Positions 11,901 through 21,331 of a DNA stretch of 31,879 bases are shown piece after piece. How positions within the stretch are numbered: position 1 is the first letter of the stretch; each line of letters opens with the position of its first letter. This DNA is from Apostichopus californicus (taxonomy: Eukaryota > Echinodermata > Holothuroidea > Aspidochirotida > Stichopodidae): the NCBI GenBank assembly GCA_020650975.1, contig JAIPMN010007718.1, positions 1 to 31,879 on the forward strand. The letters run 5' to 3'. The notes beneath the pieces are model-generated. The model did no database searches and had not been told where the DNA came from. It saw only the letters and a program-made list of their open reading frames with translations. The translations under genes were made by a program, and so were the position numbers.

Positions 11901-12151
11901 CTCTTCTTCTCCTGCTGTACGAACAGGATATGAAGGAACAGCAGAACAATGACCGGTCCCAGAGACACAGCTCCTCTCTGGCTGAGCAGAGACAGCAGCA
12001 AATGGCAAGAGACGACCAGATGAGGAATGCCCAGATTCAACGAATTAATCAATACCATCAGAAAGAGGCTTTTAACCAGGAAAGGAAAGATCTCAGGATA
12101 GCTGTACACTCTCAGAAACTTCAGGAATATAGATCTCAGGTATTACCGTAA
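1968..12151 (+). CDS. VWA domain plus DUF4537 (C11orf16/VWA3B-like) coiled-coil protein, five coding exons
   Basis: I join 1968-2993, 3541-3766, 4900-6259, 11122-11371 and 11927-12151, giving about 1,028 residues with compatible phases (0, 1, 2, 0) at every junction. Residues about 20-200 are a von Willebrand A domain with full MIDAS: D29-x-S31-x-S33, T101 and D124. A tudor-like DUF4537 region spans about 320-420 and is split by intron 1. Residues about 470-800 are low-complexity and acidic, with two DxAQxEW motifs. The last ~230 residues are rich in Q, R, E and K and look coiled-coil. The VWA plus DUF4537 combination is shared with VWA3B and C11orf16 relatives, which are linked to ciliated tissue. 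A cytoplasmic or axonemal role is inferred, helped by the upstream X-box. Uncertain points are whether the last exon stops at 12149-12151 or splices out at 12140, and whether any 5' coding exon exists. Confidence 0.85.
2994..3540 (+). other. intron 1 of the VWA/DUF4537 gene
   Basis: GT-AG intron of 547 bases with a strong polypyrimidine tract (tttttttttcatttcag) at its 3' end. I see no other feature inside. Confidence 0.8.
3541..3766 (+). CDS. exon 2: DUF4537 core
   Basis: The acceptor is tttcatttcag|GTTTGT and the donor is GGGGT|GTAAGT at 3767. The exon is 226 bases and enters in phase 0 and leaves in phase 1. It encodes VCPQRTVLITFDRDP... through GDKVLTPWEKEAYRMAPGIV, giving alternating beta-strand-like hydrophobics and a GD-V-A/TPW-like step typical of tudor-like DUF4537 domains. 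Confidence 0.85.
3767..4899 (+). other. intron 2 of the VWA/DUF4537 gene
   Basis: GT-AG intron of 1,133 bases with strong GTAAGT donor and cttttcag acceptor. It contains a G-run purine tract at 4453-4513; nothing else is recognised. Confidence 0.8.
4453..4513 (+). repeat. purine-rich G-run tract, G-quadruplex candidate
   Basis: About 60 bases made almost only of G and A with more than ten runs of three or more G (ggga, gggga units). It lies on the sense strand of the gene within intron 2, so quadruplex formation in pre-mRNA is possible. Confidence 0.6.
4900..6259 (+). CDS. exon 3: long low-complexity middle region
   Basis: Acceptor tcttttcag|GCGCTG in phase 1; the split codon with exon 2 is TGC (Cys). 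The exon encodes about 453 residues: AADTEFLIVNLFHGK first, which may still be DUF4537, then proline-, serine- and acid-rich sequence. An acidic patch contains DAGVQT (nucleotides 5502-5519), like an LC8 dynein light-chain ligand. Two similar motifs, VKTDNAQREWLYR and MKSDRAQLEWMMK, lie near 5785-5820 and 6010-6050. The last ~50 residues become basic and helical. The donor is GGAATAG|GTTAGT at 6260, phase 2. Reading on without splicing hits a TAG at 6288. Confidence 0.85.
6251..6985 (+). repeat. ~31-bp minisatellite starting on the exon 3 / intron 3 junction
   Basis: There are about 20 or more degenerate units of the form gcagaatag-gtaact-gtcttcggttcattat. The first unit is the exon end and donor themselves (gcggaatag|gttagtatct). 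Copies at 6286, 6317, 6348 and 6379 keep a 31-bp spacing; later ones are indel-bearing. Nearly every unit retains AATAG|GTAACT, a splice-donor-like word. Confidence 0.85.
9960..10630 (+). repeat. diverged ~334-bp tandem duplication with G-rich core
   Basis: The marker ctctaacttggtg recurs at 9977 and 10311. Each is followed by an A-rich then G-rich stretch (gggggagg blocks at 10017-10046 and 10352-10412), then tttacatttaactcat / tttttacataacccat, and cagactg near 10174 and 10516. The copies are clearly diverged. Confidence 0.6.
10926..11054 (+). repeat. G-rich minisatellite upstream of the exon 4 acceptor
   Basis: About five units of 25-33 bases with core ctatgtgggtgggatgaggg. It ends 67 bases before exon 4, just upstream of the polypyrimidine tract. 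Every unit carries several GGG runs on the sense strand. Confidence 0.75.
11122..11371 (+). CDS. exon 4: charged coiled-coil segment
   Basis: The acceptor is the AG at 11120-11121 after a T-rich tract. It enters in phase 2, so AG|G gives Arg, followed by KFTADVIQREAQRQAM. The exon encodes 83 complete codons, rich in Q, R, E and K, with MSEKQVQMTSKAKQAV and VMRMEALTQRRSKRAE, and no proline, consistent with a long helix. The donor is ACAG|GTAAGA at 11372, phase 0. Confidence 0.85.
11372..11926 (+). other. intron 4 of the VWA/DUF4537 gene
   Basis: GT-AG intron of 555 bases with strong donor (GTAAGA) and acceptor (cttctcctgctgtacgaacag). No further feature was seen. Confidence 0.8.
11927..12151 (+). 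CDS. exon 5: C-terminal coiled coil
   Basis: The acceptor is gaacag|GATATG, phase 0. It encodes DMKEQQNNDRSQRHSSS to HSQKLQEYRSQ, continuing the charged helix. Two endings are possible: reading through to the stop TAA at 12149-12151 (adding VLP), or splicing at CTCAG|GTATTA (12140) to an exon I could not find before the LINE remnant at 12.2 kb. I favour the stop because no good downstream exon is visible. Confidence 0.75.
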   Translation, partial: DMKEQQNNDRSQRHSSSLAEQRQQQMARDDQMRNAQIQRINQYHQKEAFNQERKDLRIAVHSQKLQEYRSQVLP

Positions 12152-12199
12152 AGTCTGGCAACTATGAAAGGTAATGCATGGATGCTGATCTCTCCTCCC

Positions 12200-12565
12200 G
12201 TTATAATAATAATAATAACTGTTTTTTTTTGTATAGCGCAGGTATCCAGAGCACAAGGCAATGTTCAAATGCGCTCCCAAATAAGGGTCTAACTGTGATA
12301 GTTCTCAAAAACGATAGTTTTTAATCTGTTTTTTGAGATCCGTCTTACTGGATGGAGAAATAGGTGCCTCTTGTTTGGCTATGAGATTGTTCCACAGTCG
12401 TGGGGCCATCACGGAGAAAGCTCGCCCGCCAAAGTTAGTTGAATGAAATGATGGCTCCGCAAGCAAATATTTATTTTGGGACCTCAGCGATCTTGGTGGA
12501 ATGTAACGATGGACTAATTCTGCTAAGTACAATGGAGCTTCCCCGTTATAGCGTACCCTGGGCGT
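12200..12565 (-). mobile_element. 5'-truncated L2/CR1-like non-LTR retrotransposon 3' end
   Basis: On the minus strand the frame from about 12565 to 12308 encodes the typical C-terminal end of a LINE reverse-transcriptase ORF: NGEAPLYLAELV, then PPRSLRSQNKYLL, then FGGRAFSVMAPRLWNNL. It ends ...LKKQIKNYRF and a stop. The 3' end reads gcgctatac followed by a (TTA)n-type microsatellite (ataataataataataa on the plus strand, 12204-12218), the usual tail of L2/CR1-like elements. It lies antisense and only ~50 bases after the end of the VWA gene's last coding exon. Confidence 0.8.
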
Positions 12566-12689
12566 AGTAAGTGTCTAGTACAGGTTGGTTGGTAATTAGG
12601 CCATATACAGCTCATGCCAGTTTATATACTATACTATGTATGAGATATATACTAGACTTTATTCATCTGTTTTATCAGGAAGGAAAATA

Positions 12690-12838
12690 AATCAGTGCGC
12701 TCCACGCGCAGTGCTCACATTTTGTTGCCTTGGGCTTCGGGCAAAAAAATCGAAAAAACGAGCATAGGGTTCATGCGGTCCCCTCCTTCATCATAATCAT
12801 CCATGTGGCCCTCCTCTGCAAAAGGTTGGACAACCCTG
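12690..12838 (-). mobile_element. decayed hAT-like fragment
   Basis: Read on the minus strand from 12838, the sequence starts CAGGGTTGTCCAACC, then a gagggccacatgg block, the style of Charlie/Zaphod-like hAT termini. No matching second terminus or target duplication was found, so it is a fragment and the class is tentative. Confidence 0.35.
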
Positions 12839-13883
12839 TACTAGATACTAGATATAACTAGATATACTTGATATACTAGATACTAGAAATATATTAGCTA
12901 TATATTACACTATGTATTATAATTGCAAGTATCTACAGTATGGGTGGAGATACTTGGTATGGGAGACAATCTTTATGTCACATTTGAAATCTTTGTGGTA
13001 GTCTTGATCTGGACTCTGCAGGTCCATTTGCAAAATGGTAGGTGGTATTTTTATGCCAAGATAAAGTCCTAGTCCATAGCAAGATAAAATCCTAGTCCTG
13101 CGGATATCATATCTGGAGAGTCTAAAAGTTCTTTAAGGCTGCTGTGGTCATGAAGCATGTATGACAAAACTATACACAGCTGGGGGGAGGGGGGGGGGGG
13201 TTGTGGGTCTCAATTTAGGGGGGTTGTGGGTCTCAATTTAAGTTTCTACAATGGCCGTAGAGAAAATATTGGCTTGGAGCAAAGAGCCAGAGAACACCAA
13301 AATCTAGATTGAGCAATTGCAGGGTAGGGCAGTAGGATGCTACAGCCTAACGCCTTACTGAACCTCATACCCAAGTAGTGCAACATTTTGGGCCCCCCCC
13401 CCTTTCTTTCCTGAACCAGATTGAAATCTGTCACAGGCCCAGATTTAAGCCCTGGGTCACCTATTGAGAAAACCCCAATTTGTCATTTTTAAATGTCAAG
13501 TCCAATTTGTGAAATTATGTGAACATTTCTAGAATTGTTCCCACCCCTCTCCCGCTACTGATGGGACCTTAGGGTATTGGTTGTCGGTAGGACCGAGTGC
13601 CTGTTGGTGCCGACAATCAGGATGGCTTCACCACTGAGCATTTATACTGTATGTCGATACCAATAAACAGACGGAAGATTGCCAGAGCTGTGTGTAATTT
13701 GATGATAAGGAAAATGATTTAATGTTTTTTATCTTTCAAAGCACTTTTGAGCTTTTATAATTTTTTTATCACAAAATCTTGACGAAAACAAAATGTGAGT
13801 AGAAAAAGTGCCATAAATATGTGCAGTTGATAATTTTGCATATCATTTGTTTATTTGATATCACTTAAATTATACCCAGTGCT

Positions 13884-14273
13884 CAGTGGCAGAGCTAGGG
13901 GTATTGGTCAGATGGGGCGAGAATGGTCTGTAGGGGCGCTTTCGACACTATCTAAGGGGAGCGCCACCACAGGTTGGCGCGGAGCGTACAGAATTTTTTT
14001 GAGTAAAGATACTCCCAAGATCGCCGGAAATGACCCTTTCCGGGCCTTGCTAATTTGCAGATAAACGAAGAATAAATAGGTGTCATCGCCATTTTGTCAG
14101 AAAATTACACCAACAAATGTGACAAATGTCAATAGGTATTTGAGAGCGCAATAAAAAAGTCAATAATCACGAATAAGTAAAAAGTGGTAAAAAGCTGAAA
14201 AGGGCGCCAGCAGTCCAATTGAGTCCGTCAGGGGGGGGCATCCGCCTCTGACTGTATGGCTGCTCTGCCACTG
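13884..14273 (+). mobile_element. non-autonomous hAT element (MITE) with perfect 8-bp target duplication
   Basis: The terminal inverted repeats are CAGTGGCAGAGC at 13884-13895 and its exact complement GCTCTGCCACTG at 14262-14273. Both sides are flanked by the same eight bases, ccagtgct (13876-13883 and 14274-14281). The 390-bp body has no transposase reading frame. An 8-bp duplication and a CAGTGGC terminus define a hAT-superfamily insertion, mobilised in trans. Confidence 0.9.
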
Positions 14274-15046
14274 CCAGTGCTTAACCACCAGCACTGATGG
14301 CAAAGGAAGATTGCAACAAAATGGTTGCCTATGGCTATCCTGGTAGTACTTGTGGACAATTTACTCCACCTTTTACAAAATCATTTCCTGTTTTTATCAA
14401 GAGGGTAGGGTGTTAAATTCAGTATGCTGTATTAAAACACAAAGACAACTCAAAACAGTCAAATATTTATGTGCTATTTTGTGTGTTTATTCGAAATTTT
14501 CTTGTAAATCTTGTTGCAATGAATGAATATACAGTGTTTCGTTTTTAATTTTAACATTAATTCTTAGATATTAAAAATTTCAGAAAGTAAAACTTCGCGC
14601 ATATATATTCTGTCCATAACCTTAATCGGTTAGTACAAATGATGATATTATTATGTGAGATGGTAATATCTGTAATTTTTATTTGTTAATAAATCTGATG
14701 TTTAAAAAAAAAATTTGCATTATCATGATGTAGGTAATCTTCAATAAGAAAATAACTATTTATCCATGTAAATAAAATGTAGAAACAAAAATAAAAACAA
14801 AATTGTCTTTTTGAAAAATAATAAAATAGGCTAAAATAAGCTGAACTGAATACATGTTAAACAGAGGTGGAGCAAAAATGTCCTTTATCATGGTTACATA
14901 CAACAGTCTGATAATTTGGTAATTATACATTTCTATTTATATAGTTAGGTCTATAAAGGTACTTTATACTTTTAATAAGAGTATTTCATGCTTTAATAAC
15001 TTGTGCAATTAAATACAAGACAATAACATTTTTGCATATTTCCATC

Positions 15047-15120
15047 CTACATAAGCATAGCATCGTCAGTCAGGTCCAAATCTTGGTCTATGTTTGGTAT
15101 GATTATCGTCGGGGTAGTTT
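15047..15120 (-). CDS. candidate terminal coding exon of an unidentified minus-strand gene
   Basis: A strong acceptor on the minus strand (gtttttgcttcacctctcag) is followed by 74 bases. In phase 2 they encode TTPTIIIPNIDQDLDLTDD then AMLM and a stop at 15047-15049. The acidic, strand-forming tail looks protein-like. A polyadenylation-type AATAAA on the same strand lies near 14678. No partner exon was recognised up to 21.2 kb and the family is unknown. A second phase also gives a short open frame, so this is a suggestion only. Confidence 0.35.
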
Positions 15121-18100
15121 CTGAGAGGTGAAGCAAAAACGGTTAAAAAAGAAAACGGTTAAACGGTCGACTTGAAAGCAAAGATCTTTTAAGCCGATCA
15201 TATATAACGATATTAAAGACGGGTAGCGCCAATTTGAAGCCCAAAGAGATATTACATCATTTCGATAAATTAACCTTGTTTGTCATGTTGGTTGTAAATC
15301 TTAGAAGAAAGAAGCTGTATTTTGCTTCAGTGCTAAGTTCAGGCATGAGCTTTTTCTGCGAATTCGCGGAATATCCGTGATTTCTTTTCTTTCTCTGGGA
15401 CAAAAACGATTATCCTAACACACTGTAGCATATGCAAACTGGAGCCTATACCGTAATTTTTGCAAAGTTCCATGATATTTTTTTTACCCCAGGCTCATCC
15501 CTGTAAGTTTGAGTCAATCTGACCAAGCTCATCATATTGTGCATCATCCCTCCATGTAACTAAAACTAAGCTTTATGTGAGTATTTCCATCTGGTCACTC
15601 GTGATTGCCGAGTTATCAACCCTTTAATCCAAATCAGAAATTGTGAAAATTACTGGACAGTGATACAGGAGAAACTCACATTTCTCAGTTTCTTGGAAAG
15701 AATATTCCAGATATTAGAATTATATTAAACGTGAATCTTTCAATCTAAACGATGGAATAGTTTTTTTAGCGTTATTTATGTATCAAGAATAACTGATGAA
15801 TTTTACACCTTGATGAATGCAAAAACATTCCTTTCTCATTTTTGAGTCTGTACATATAACTACAATTGTTGTACATAAGCTACTATTCGTTGTACATAAA
15901 AAGTTAAAAGATTGTTTAAAAATACTTGATTAACTTCAATTTTAAAAGTATATGAAGTAGGGTATCACAAATATATATATTAATAATAGATATTCTTAGT
16001 GATGTTAATTATTAAAGCCTGTTTCAGCTAACAAATTGATAATAAGTTGTGAAATATTGTGAATTTTAAACATGAGATGTAGATATGTATGTATAGTTAA
16101 CTTATGATTATAACAAGTATATAACCATGGAACCAACACCATTTTCTTTCCTAACACTGTAATTGTTTTTCTGTTCTTGATAAACTGAGATCAAAACATT
16201 TCAAATATTACAACAATAACAACAAGAATAAAATTATATCCTGTAAAAATCACTGTCAGTAATTAAAATCATCTTTGTTTTGACACAACAAGTAAATAGT
16301 CCATCACGATTGTCTTTCAGACCATGTATTTCTATTAAATGTTGTTCTCTTGTTGTAGTTCAGTGTGCATGATTCGTAACCGTATGGTGAAAAAAATAAA
16401 TAATGACAAATCATTTCTAGAGTCTGTGTTATATTTTGTATACTATCCACCCTGCAATTTCTTATGGACAGATTATTTCATATCACAGTTGCATATTGGA
16501 CGAATATCAAATCCAAGTTTTACACACTTTAGTTTACACCCAAGTTTTACATCCAAGCTTTACATCTACTTGCAAATTCTACCTACTACTAGCTATTTGT
16601 GAATATTTTCTCCCGGGTATGTTGGTTGCACACATGTGGGAATCAATGAAATCATCTGCTGTTGCCTTCCACCATACTTGATAGCCTGCCCAATGCTACA
16701 AGTGTATGGGCTTGTGGATTGCTGGATACCGTCTGCTAATCTGATTGACTCCATTATTTAAGTACATCAAACTATTGTTAAAGGACCATTACTTTAAGGA
16801 CATAATAGATTATCTAGACCATTATTCAAGTACATTCGTGCCTTGATATTATAATAACTAGTACCTCTCAGTGCTACCGGCCCTGTTGAATATATGTATC
16901 GACTTGGAAAAGAAAAAAAAAAGTCAAAATCGTAAAGTGAATAACTTAAAATCAGTTCATAATACTTGGAAATTAGGAATCATTGAAAATACTTGGAATT
17001 AGTTGTTAATTTGGACTTAATTTTGGAAAGAATCAGCTTTAAGAATGTTTAGAAAATTAATTGAAAGCCATTTGGACCAAAAAAAAAGAAAAAAGGAAAA
17101 AATCAATGTAATTTTGATACTTAACATTTTTTGAATCGAAAATCACTTTGTGTCCATCATAGAAACCAACTTTTATGGCTGTTTTTTATACACATCATGC
17201 AATCTAAGGAAAGCAGAATAAACTACCAAATTTGTAGAGGTATTTATTTATCAGCAGAGACATCTCTTGCTTTAATGAAAGCTAAATGTATGCATTGTTT
17301 TGTAGCATTTTTATTCCATGACGAGAATTAGTCCATTAACTATAGGTAGCATTTTTCAGCTTTCTTGATCTCAAGTTACTGAAACTTTATCTCTCCTGCA
17401 AACAGACTGGGATTAGTGAGTTTGGAAGAGTTGATTTGTTCACACCTTGCCATGTCTGCCTTGATCTGATAGTGATTTGGCTACTAGCTGTGTGATGAGT
17501 TGCAGAATAGACGAATAGGCAGCTCAACTAAGGTGCGAAAAGATGGGACTGATCACTCAGCTAACCAACTGGAAAAAAACCTGCCGTTCAGTACAAACGG
17601 CTGGTTTTTGGATGCAACCTATAGCTAATGGACACTTTCGCCGCATGTCTGACAAGGTCAAATATTTCCACATTAACTGCATAACACCAAATGTATCACA
17701 CAAAGGTAGGCTACGGTTACAACCGGTTTGCAGTTCTACTAAGTAAAGAGTTGAGTTAATCTTTACATGCAGGCCTGATAAAATCACAGATCATATAAAT
17801 GAAGTTGAATGTACATCAGCATAGGCAAGGCCGAGTAACTGATACAAGAGTGGACTAGTGAATCATTGGTGGTCATGGTTACTGAGCAGACCAACTGGGG
17901 TGGGGAAATCTGGGATGAAAAATAATGCATATTCAAACTCATGACACACCTGATAAAAGATGACGACATCCATAGGAGTGCATGGTTACTTAACAGTACC
18001 CCAGCCAGCCTGACCTGGCTTCCAACGTCATTGATTTAATGCAGAACGTTTTGTGTACCAATGCCTTTCATTTGCAAACTTTTGAAAAGTTCACCAATCT

Positions 18101-21100
18101 CAATTTCTGCTAACATATACATTTCCTGTAAACTACCAAGTACAAGGTGCTACCACATTGTGGCCAATCATATGAAAAATACAGCTTTAAACACAAGCTG
18201 GCACTAATCCATGCCATCAAGATCTGGGTAAGATAAAACAGAGTTGTCGTTGCTATGTAGGAAAAAAAAACAGAAGTTGTTATTGGCATTAGACTAACAG
18301 ACTGTACAGAGCATGTAAAAGCCTAGCCTACTGTACTACCATACAGGCAATAGTGCAGTTTTTGTTCTGCATAAAATGCCTGCACTTTCACTTATATTAT
18401 TTCCTTCAAACTATCAAGTATCATGGGTACTACCACATTGTGGCCAATCATATGAAAATTACAGCTTTAAACACAAGTCGGCACTAATCCATGCCATAAA
18501 GATCTGGGTATGAAAAAACAGAGTTGTCGTTGCTATGTACGAAAAAGAAAAACAAGCTGCCATGGCATTAAAACTAACAAACTGCACAGAGCATGTTAAA
18601 AAGCCTAGCCTACTATACTACCATAGAGAAAATAGTGCATTTTTTTGTTCGATATACAATGCCTGCACTTTCAAGTACTTAATGTTAGATTAATACCTAA
18701 AATGACATCCAACCTTGAGAAAAAGGTCCTTAATTGGCATGGAATTAGGCTTTCTCTACCTACCAAGTATGATGTACCCCAGAATAACAGTTGTAGAGAT
18801 GTCACAGTTTCAGGTTTCATTTCAGCAATGTTAGTTTGAATTATCATGCTATTCCATAATTTGAATACTAGTCTTAGATGTTAAACTACCAGGTACAGAT
18901 ATGTAGAATGGTATAATCAAATATATTCCACGAGAGGGCTCGGTGTTCTCTATGAATGGATCACAGGAAAAAAAGGAAAAAAAGAAACGTTAAATACCTC
19001 AAACAACGTCAGTCTAAAGTAAAAAAGATCCTTGGCATGGATTAAGACGTGGTCGAAACACACAAAGTGTAAAATCCAATGACATGGGAGGTTTATTAAT
19101 ATGATATATATAACCTCTTGATATATTAGAATATAAGTCTATGAGATAAAATTAACATTTCAGTATATATGCATATCATATGCTAATGACTAATGAGATA
19201 GGTGGATTCAAATTGGAAAATGAGCACCACAAATGATATTCTTGTTAGTATGAAATCCGACAAAGTTGAACTGGTCGACAATTGTAAAATATTATGATAG
19301 AACATATGTACAGTCTACCATGGTGAATCACTGTTACCATAGTTACTGATGTTGCCATTTTACTATGCTTAATCTACCATGGTTCGCTGGAACGACAAAC
19401 TTTGGACTTGGGACAAATCTTTTCGCATCGGAACGGTACGATTCTTCCCAGCAAAACTCCCTTTGAACACAATTTTGAAATTTTGTTATGATTTAAGGTT
19501 CTTTTGAGCATGATTATAATATCTTACACAATAAAAAATATGACCTAGATTTATCGTGATTCAAATGATTGGTTACGACGGTGGTTAACAGAATAAGGTA
19601 CTATCATATGGACCAATAACAACATCAATGACAATTTACTGTTAGCGACACTAAAACTGATGATTTTATCACACATTATTACAATTTTATATGGATACAA
19701 GTTACAAAATTCATTTCTATAAAATAATTATGGGCAAACTTGTTAAAAATTAAAGATCATTGATATGTTAATAATTCTTGAAATATGATACTGTTTTGTT
19801 CACCACCTTAGAGAAAAATGATGGCTTTCGTCTATATAAAGTATTCTATGATATAAAAAGGGGAAAGAAAATGATAACAAAAAAACAGAAAGGAGAATAG
19901 GAGGAACCAGTAAGCATCAAGAAAGGGTGAATGGCACCATTACTACTACTAGTATGTGTAAGCGCACCTTGTAATGACGAACCAATCTGCATTTTGGCTG
20001 CAGGGAATTAACAGACCCCAGCAGCATCCAATTATAAAGACGAAAAATGCTACATTTTTCAATGATACATAGTAAATATCAACACACTTGAATACTCTCT
20101 ATTAAATGTACACTAAATCATGCTTATAATTTTACAAAAGGTTTTTTTTTTTTAAATGTATATTTCATATAATCATTTCATTCTTAACCTATTCGCAAAG
20201 TTCCTTTTAGGTTTTAGCATCATACTCAAAGAAGCTTGAGTCAACATTTTCACAAAGGAGATACATTTGAAGGTTATGGAACTATTAGATAAATCAATTT
20301 AGCAGTTGGTAACCTCTCAAGGCACAATTTACCAATACTGTTCATTGATTGTACACATTAATAATCATAATAATAATCAGCAGTTATTTTTACGACGCTT
20401 AAGCGACCACAAATGTGGGAGAAACCCGCAAGGGCTTATAGATTACAACTTACACTTTGGGTGGCTTCCGATTCAACATTTTAACTCAAATTTGGAATCT
20501 TTTCGAAGACAAAATGAAAACATTATAAAGACAAATCAATTATCAAGGAGTTGCTTACTTAAGATTCGAGTTGGCTATGAATGAATAAAAAACAATTTTT
20601 TTTAAGTTGTCGACTAAATCGTAGAAATATTAAGTACCGATTGTCCTGGAATGCTTAGATCTACATTCCAAAGTAACATGGCAGACGACGTATTCCCGGA
20701 AGTCGTCACAATCATTATTTCGTGTTCGTACAGGTCTACGAGAAAGCCGTAGGTTTGTAACAAAACAAAACAACAAAATCAAACATGGAACTTTTCTATC
20801 TTAAATCAAGGCACACATGTGATTGAAAGAAATGCTGTATAAAAAAAATTAAAAATTAAAAATTAAAAAAAAAAGACATAATGAAAATTAAGTTTAGTAC
20901 TGGTTTAGTACTCTTGCCTTCTAGAGTAACTTTGCATAAATGAAGGTTAACAATTCTCATGACAACAGCTAAATGGATCGGACAGTCTGTCATTTGTAAC
21001 AAGACACCGCATCACTTGCAGACCACAGAGGCAGATGTTTCATGATGTTACATATCATCCACAGGCATCCAAACTGTGACACCCTGTCGCCGTAAATTTG

Positions 21101-21214
21101 TGTCGTTTCTCTTGGCTCGTTACGGGACTGCTTTCAACGGACAGGACTAAAGATCAGTGATTTTGAATTTGATTTCTGTGATCATAACATTTTAAAAATC
21201 TACGGCATAGTCTT
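15121..21214. other. AT-rich region without a recognised gene; includes the phosphatase 3' flank
   Basis: I see no supported coding exon other than the isolated candidate at 15047-15120. The right part (about 19.0-21.2 kb) may include the 3' untranslated region of the minus-strand phosphatase; a same-strand AATAAA occurs near 19092. It also contains a ~280-bp tandem duplication at 18.1-18.7 kb and A/T simple sequence such as the aaaatt repeat at 20845-20877. Confidence 0.45.
18118..18680 (+). repeat. ~280-bp tandem duplication
   Basis: The segment running ctaccacattgtggccaatc... agcctagcctactgtactaccata... gcctgcactttca occurs at about 18150-18385 and again at 18430-18675 (offset 280 near the left end). 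Long matching blocks persist with small indels, for example acagagttgtcgttgctatgta in both. Confidence 0.8.
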
Positions 21215-21331
21215 TCATATCAGAGCCTCGTTGTAGTAGGGATCTGTTGTTCCGTTATAATTTTCGTACGTATTTTCGTCGTCGCCTTCCAGGAGGGCCA
21301 TTATGCATTGATGTATGTAAACATATTGGAT
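21215..21331 (-). CDS. PTP exon 8 (last): C-terminal helix and phosphotyrosine-motif tail
   Basis: The acceptor is gtattttttcag|ATCCAA on the minus strand; phase 0. It encodes [16 protein letters not shown], the usual final helix of PTP domains, then an acidic tail with Y287-E-N-Y290 and a Y297-Y298 pair, and the stop TGA at 21217-21215. YxN is a Grb2 SH2-binding type motif, known in the tails of vertebrate R3 receptors. Confidence 0.9.
   Translation of the reverse strand: MQYVYIHQCIMALLEGDDENTYENYNGTTDPYYNEALI

Larger units (their letters stand above)
12152..15046. other. intergenic region rich in element remnants
   Basis: No gene is supported on either strand. Besides the listed elements it contains a degenerate ctagata repeat (about 12838-12900), a doubled gttgtgggtctcaattta segment with G/C runs (13180-13245 and 13390-13402), and AT-rich sequence. 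AATAAA words at 12687, 14070 and 14691 (plus), and the reverse complement near 14678, are possible polyadenylation signals. Confidence 0.5.

Noticed and set aside
17543..17787. Overlapping open frames on both strands near 17.6 kb
   Set aside because: No recognisable motifs, no paired splice sites, composition like the surrounding DNA.
19333..19346. GTTACCATAGTTAC as an X-box
   Set aside because: It violates the consensus in the right half-site and lies in non-coding DNA without a nearby gene start.
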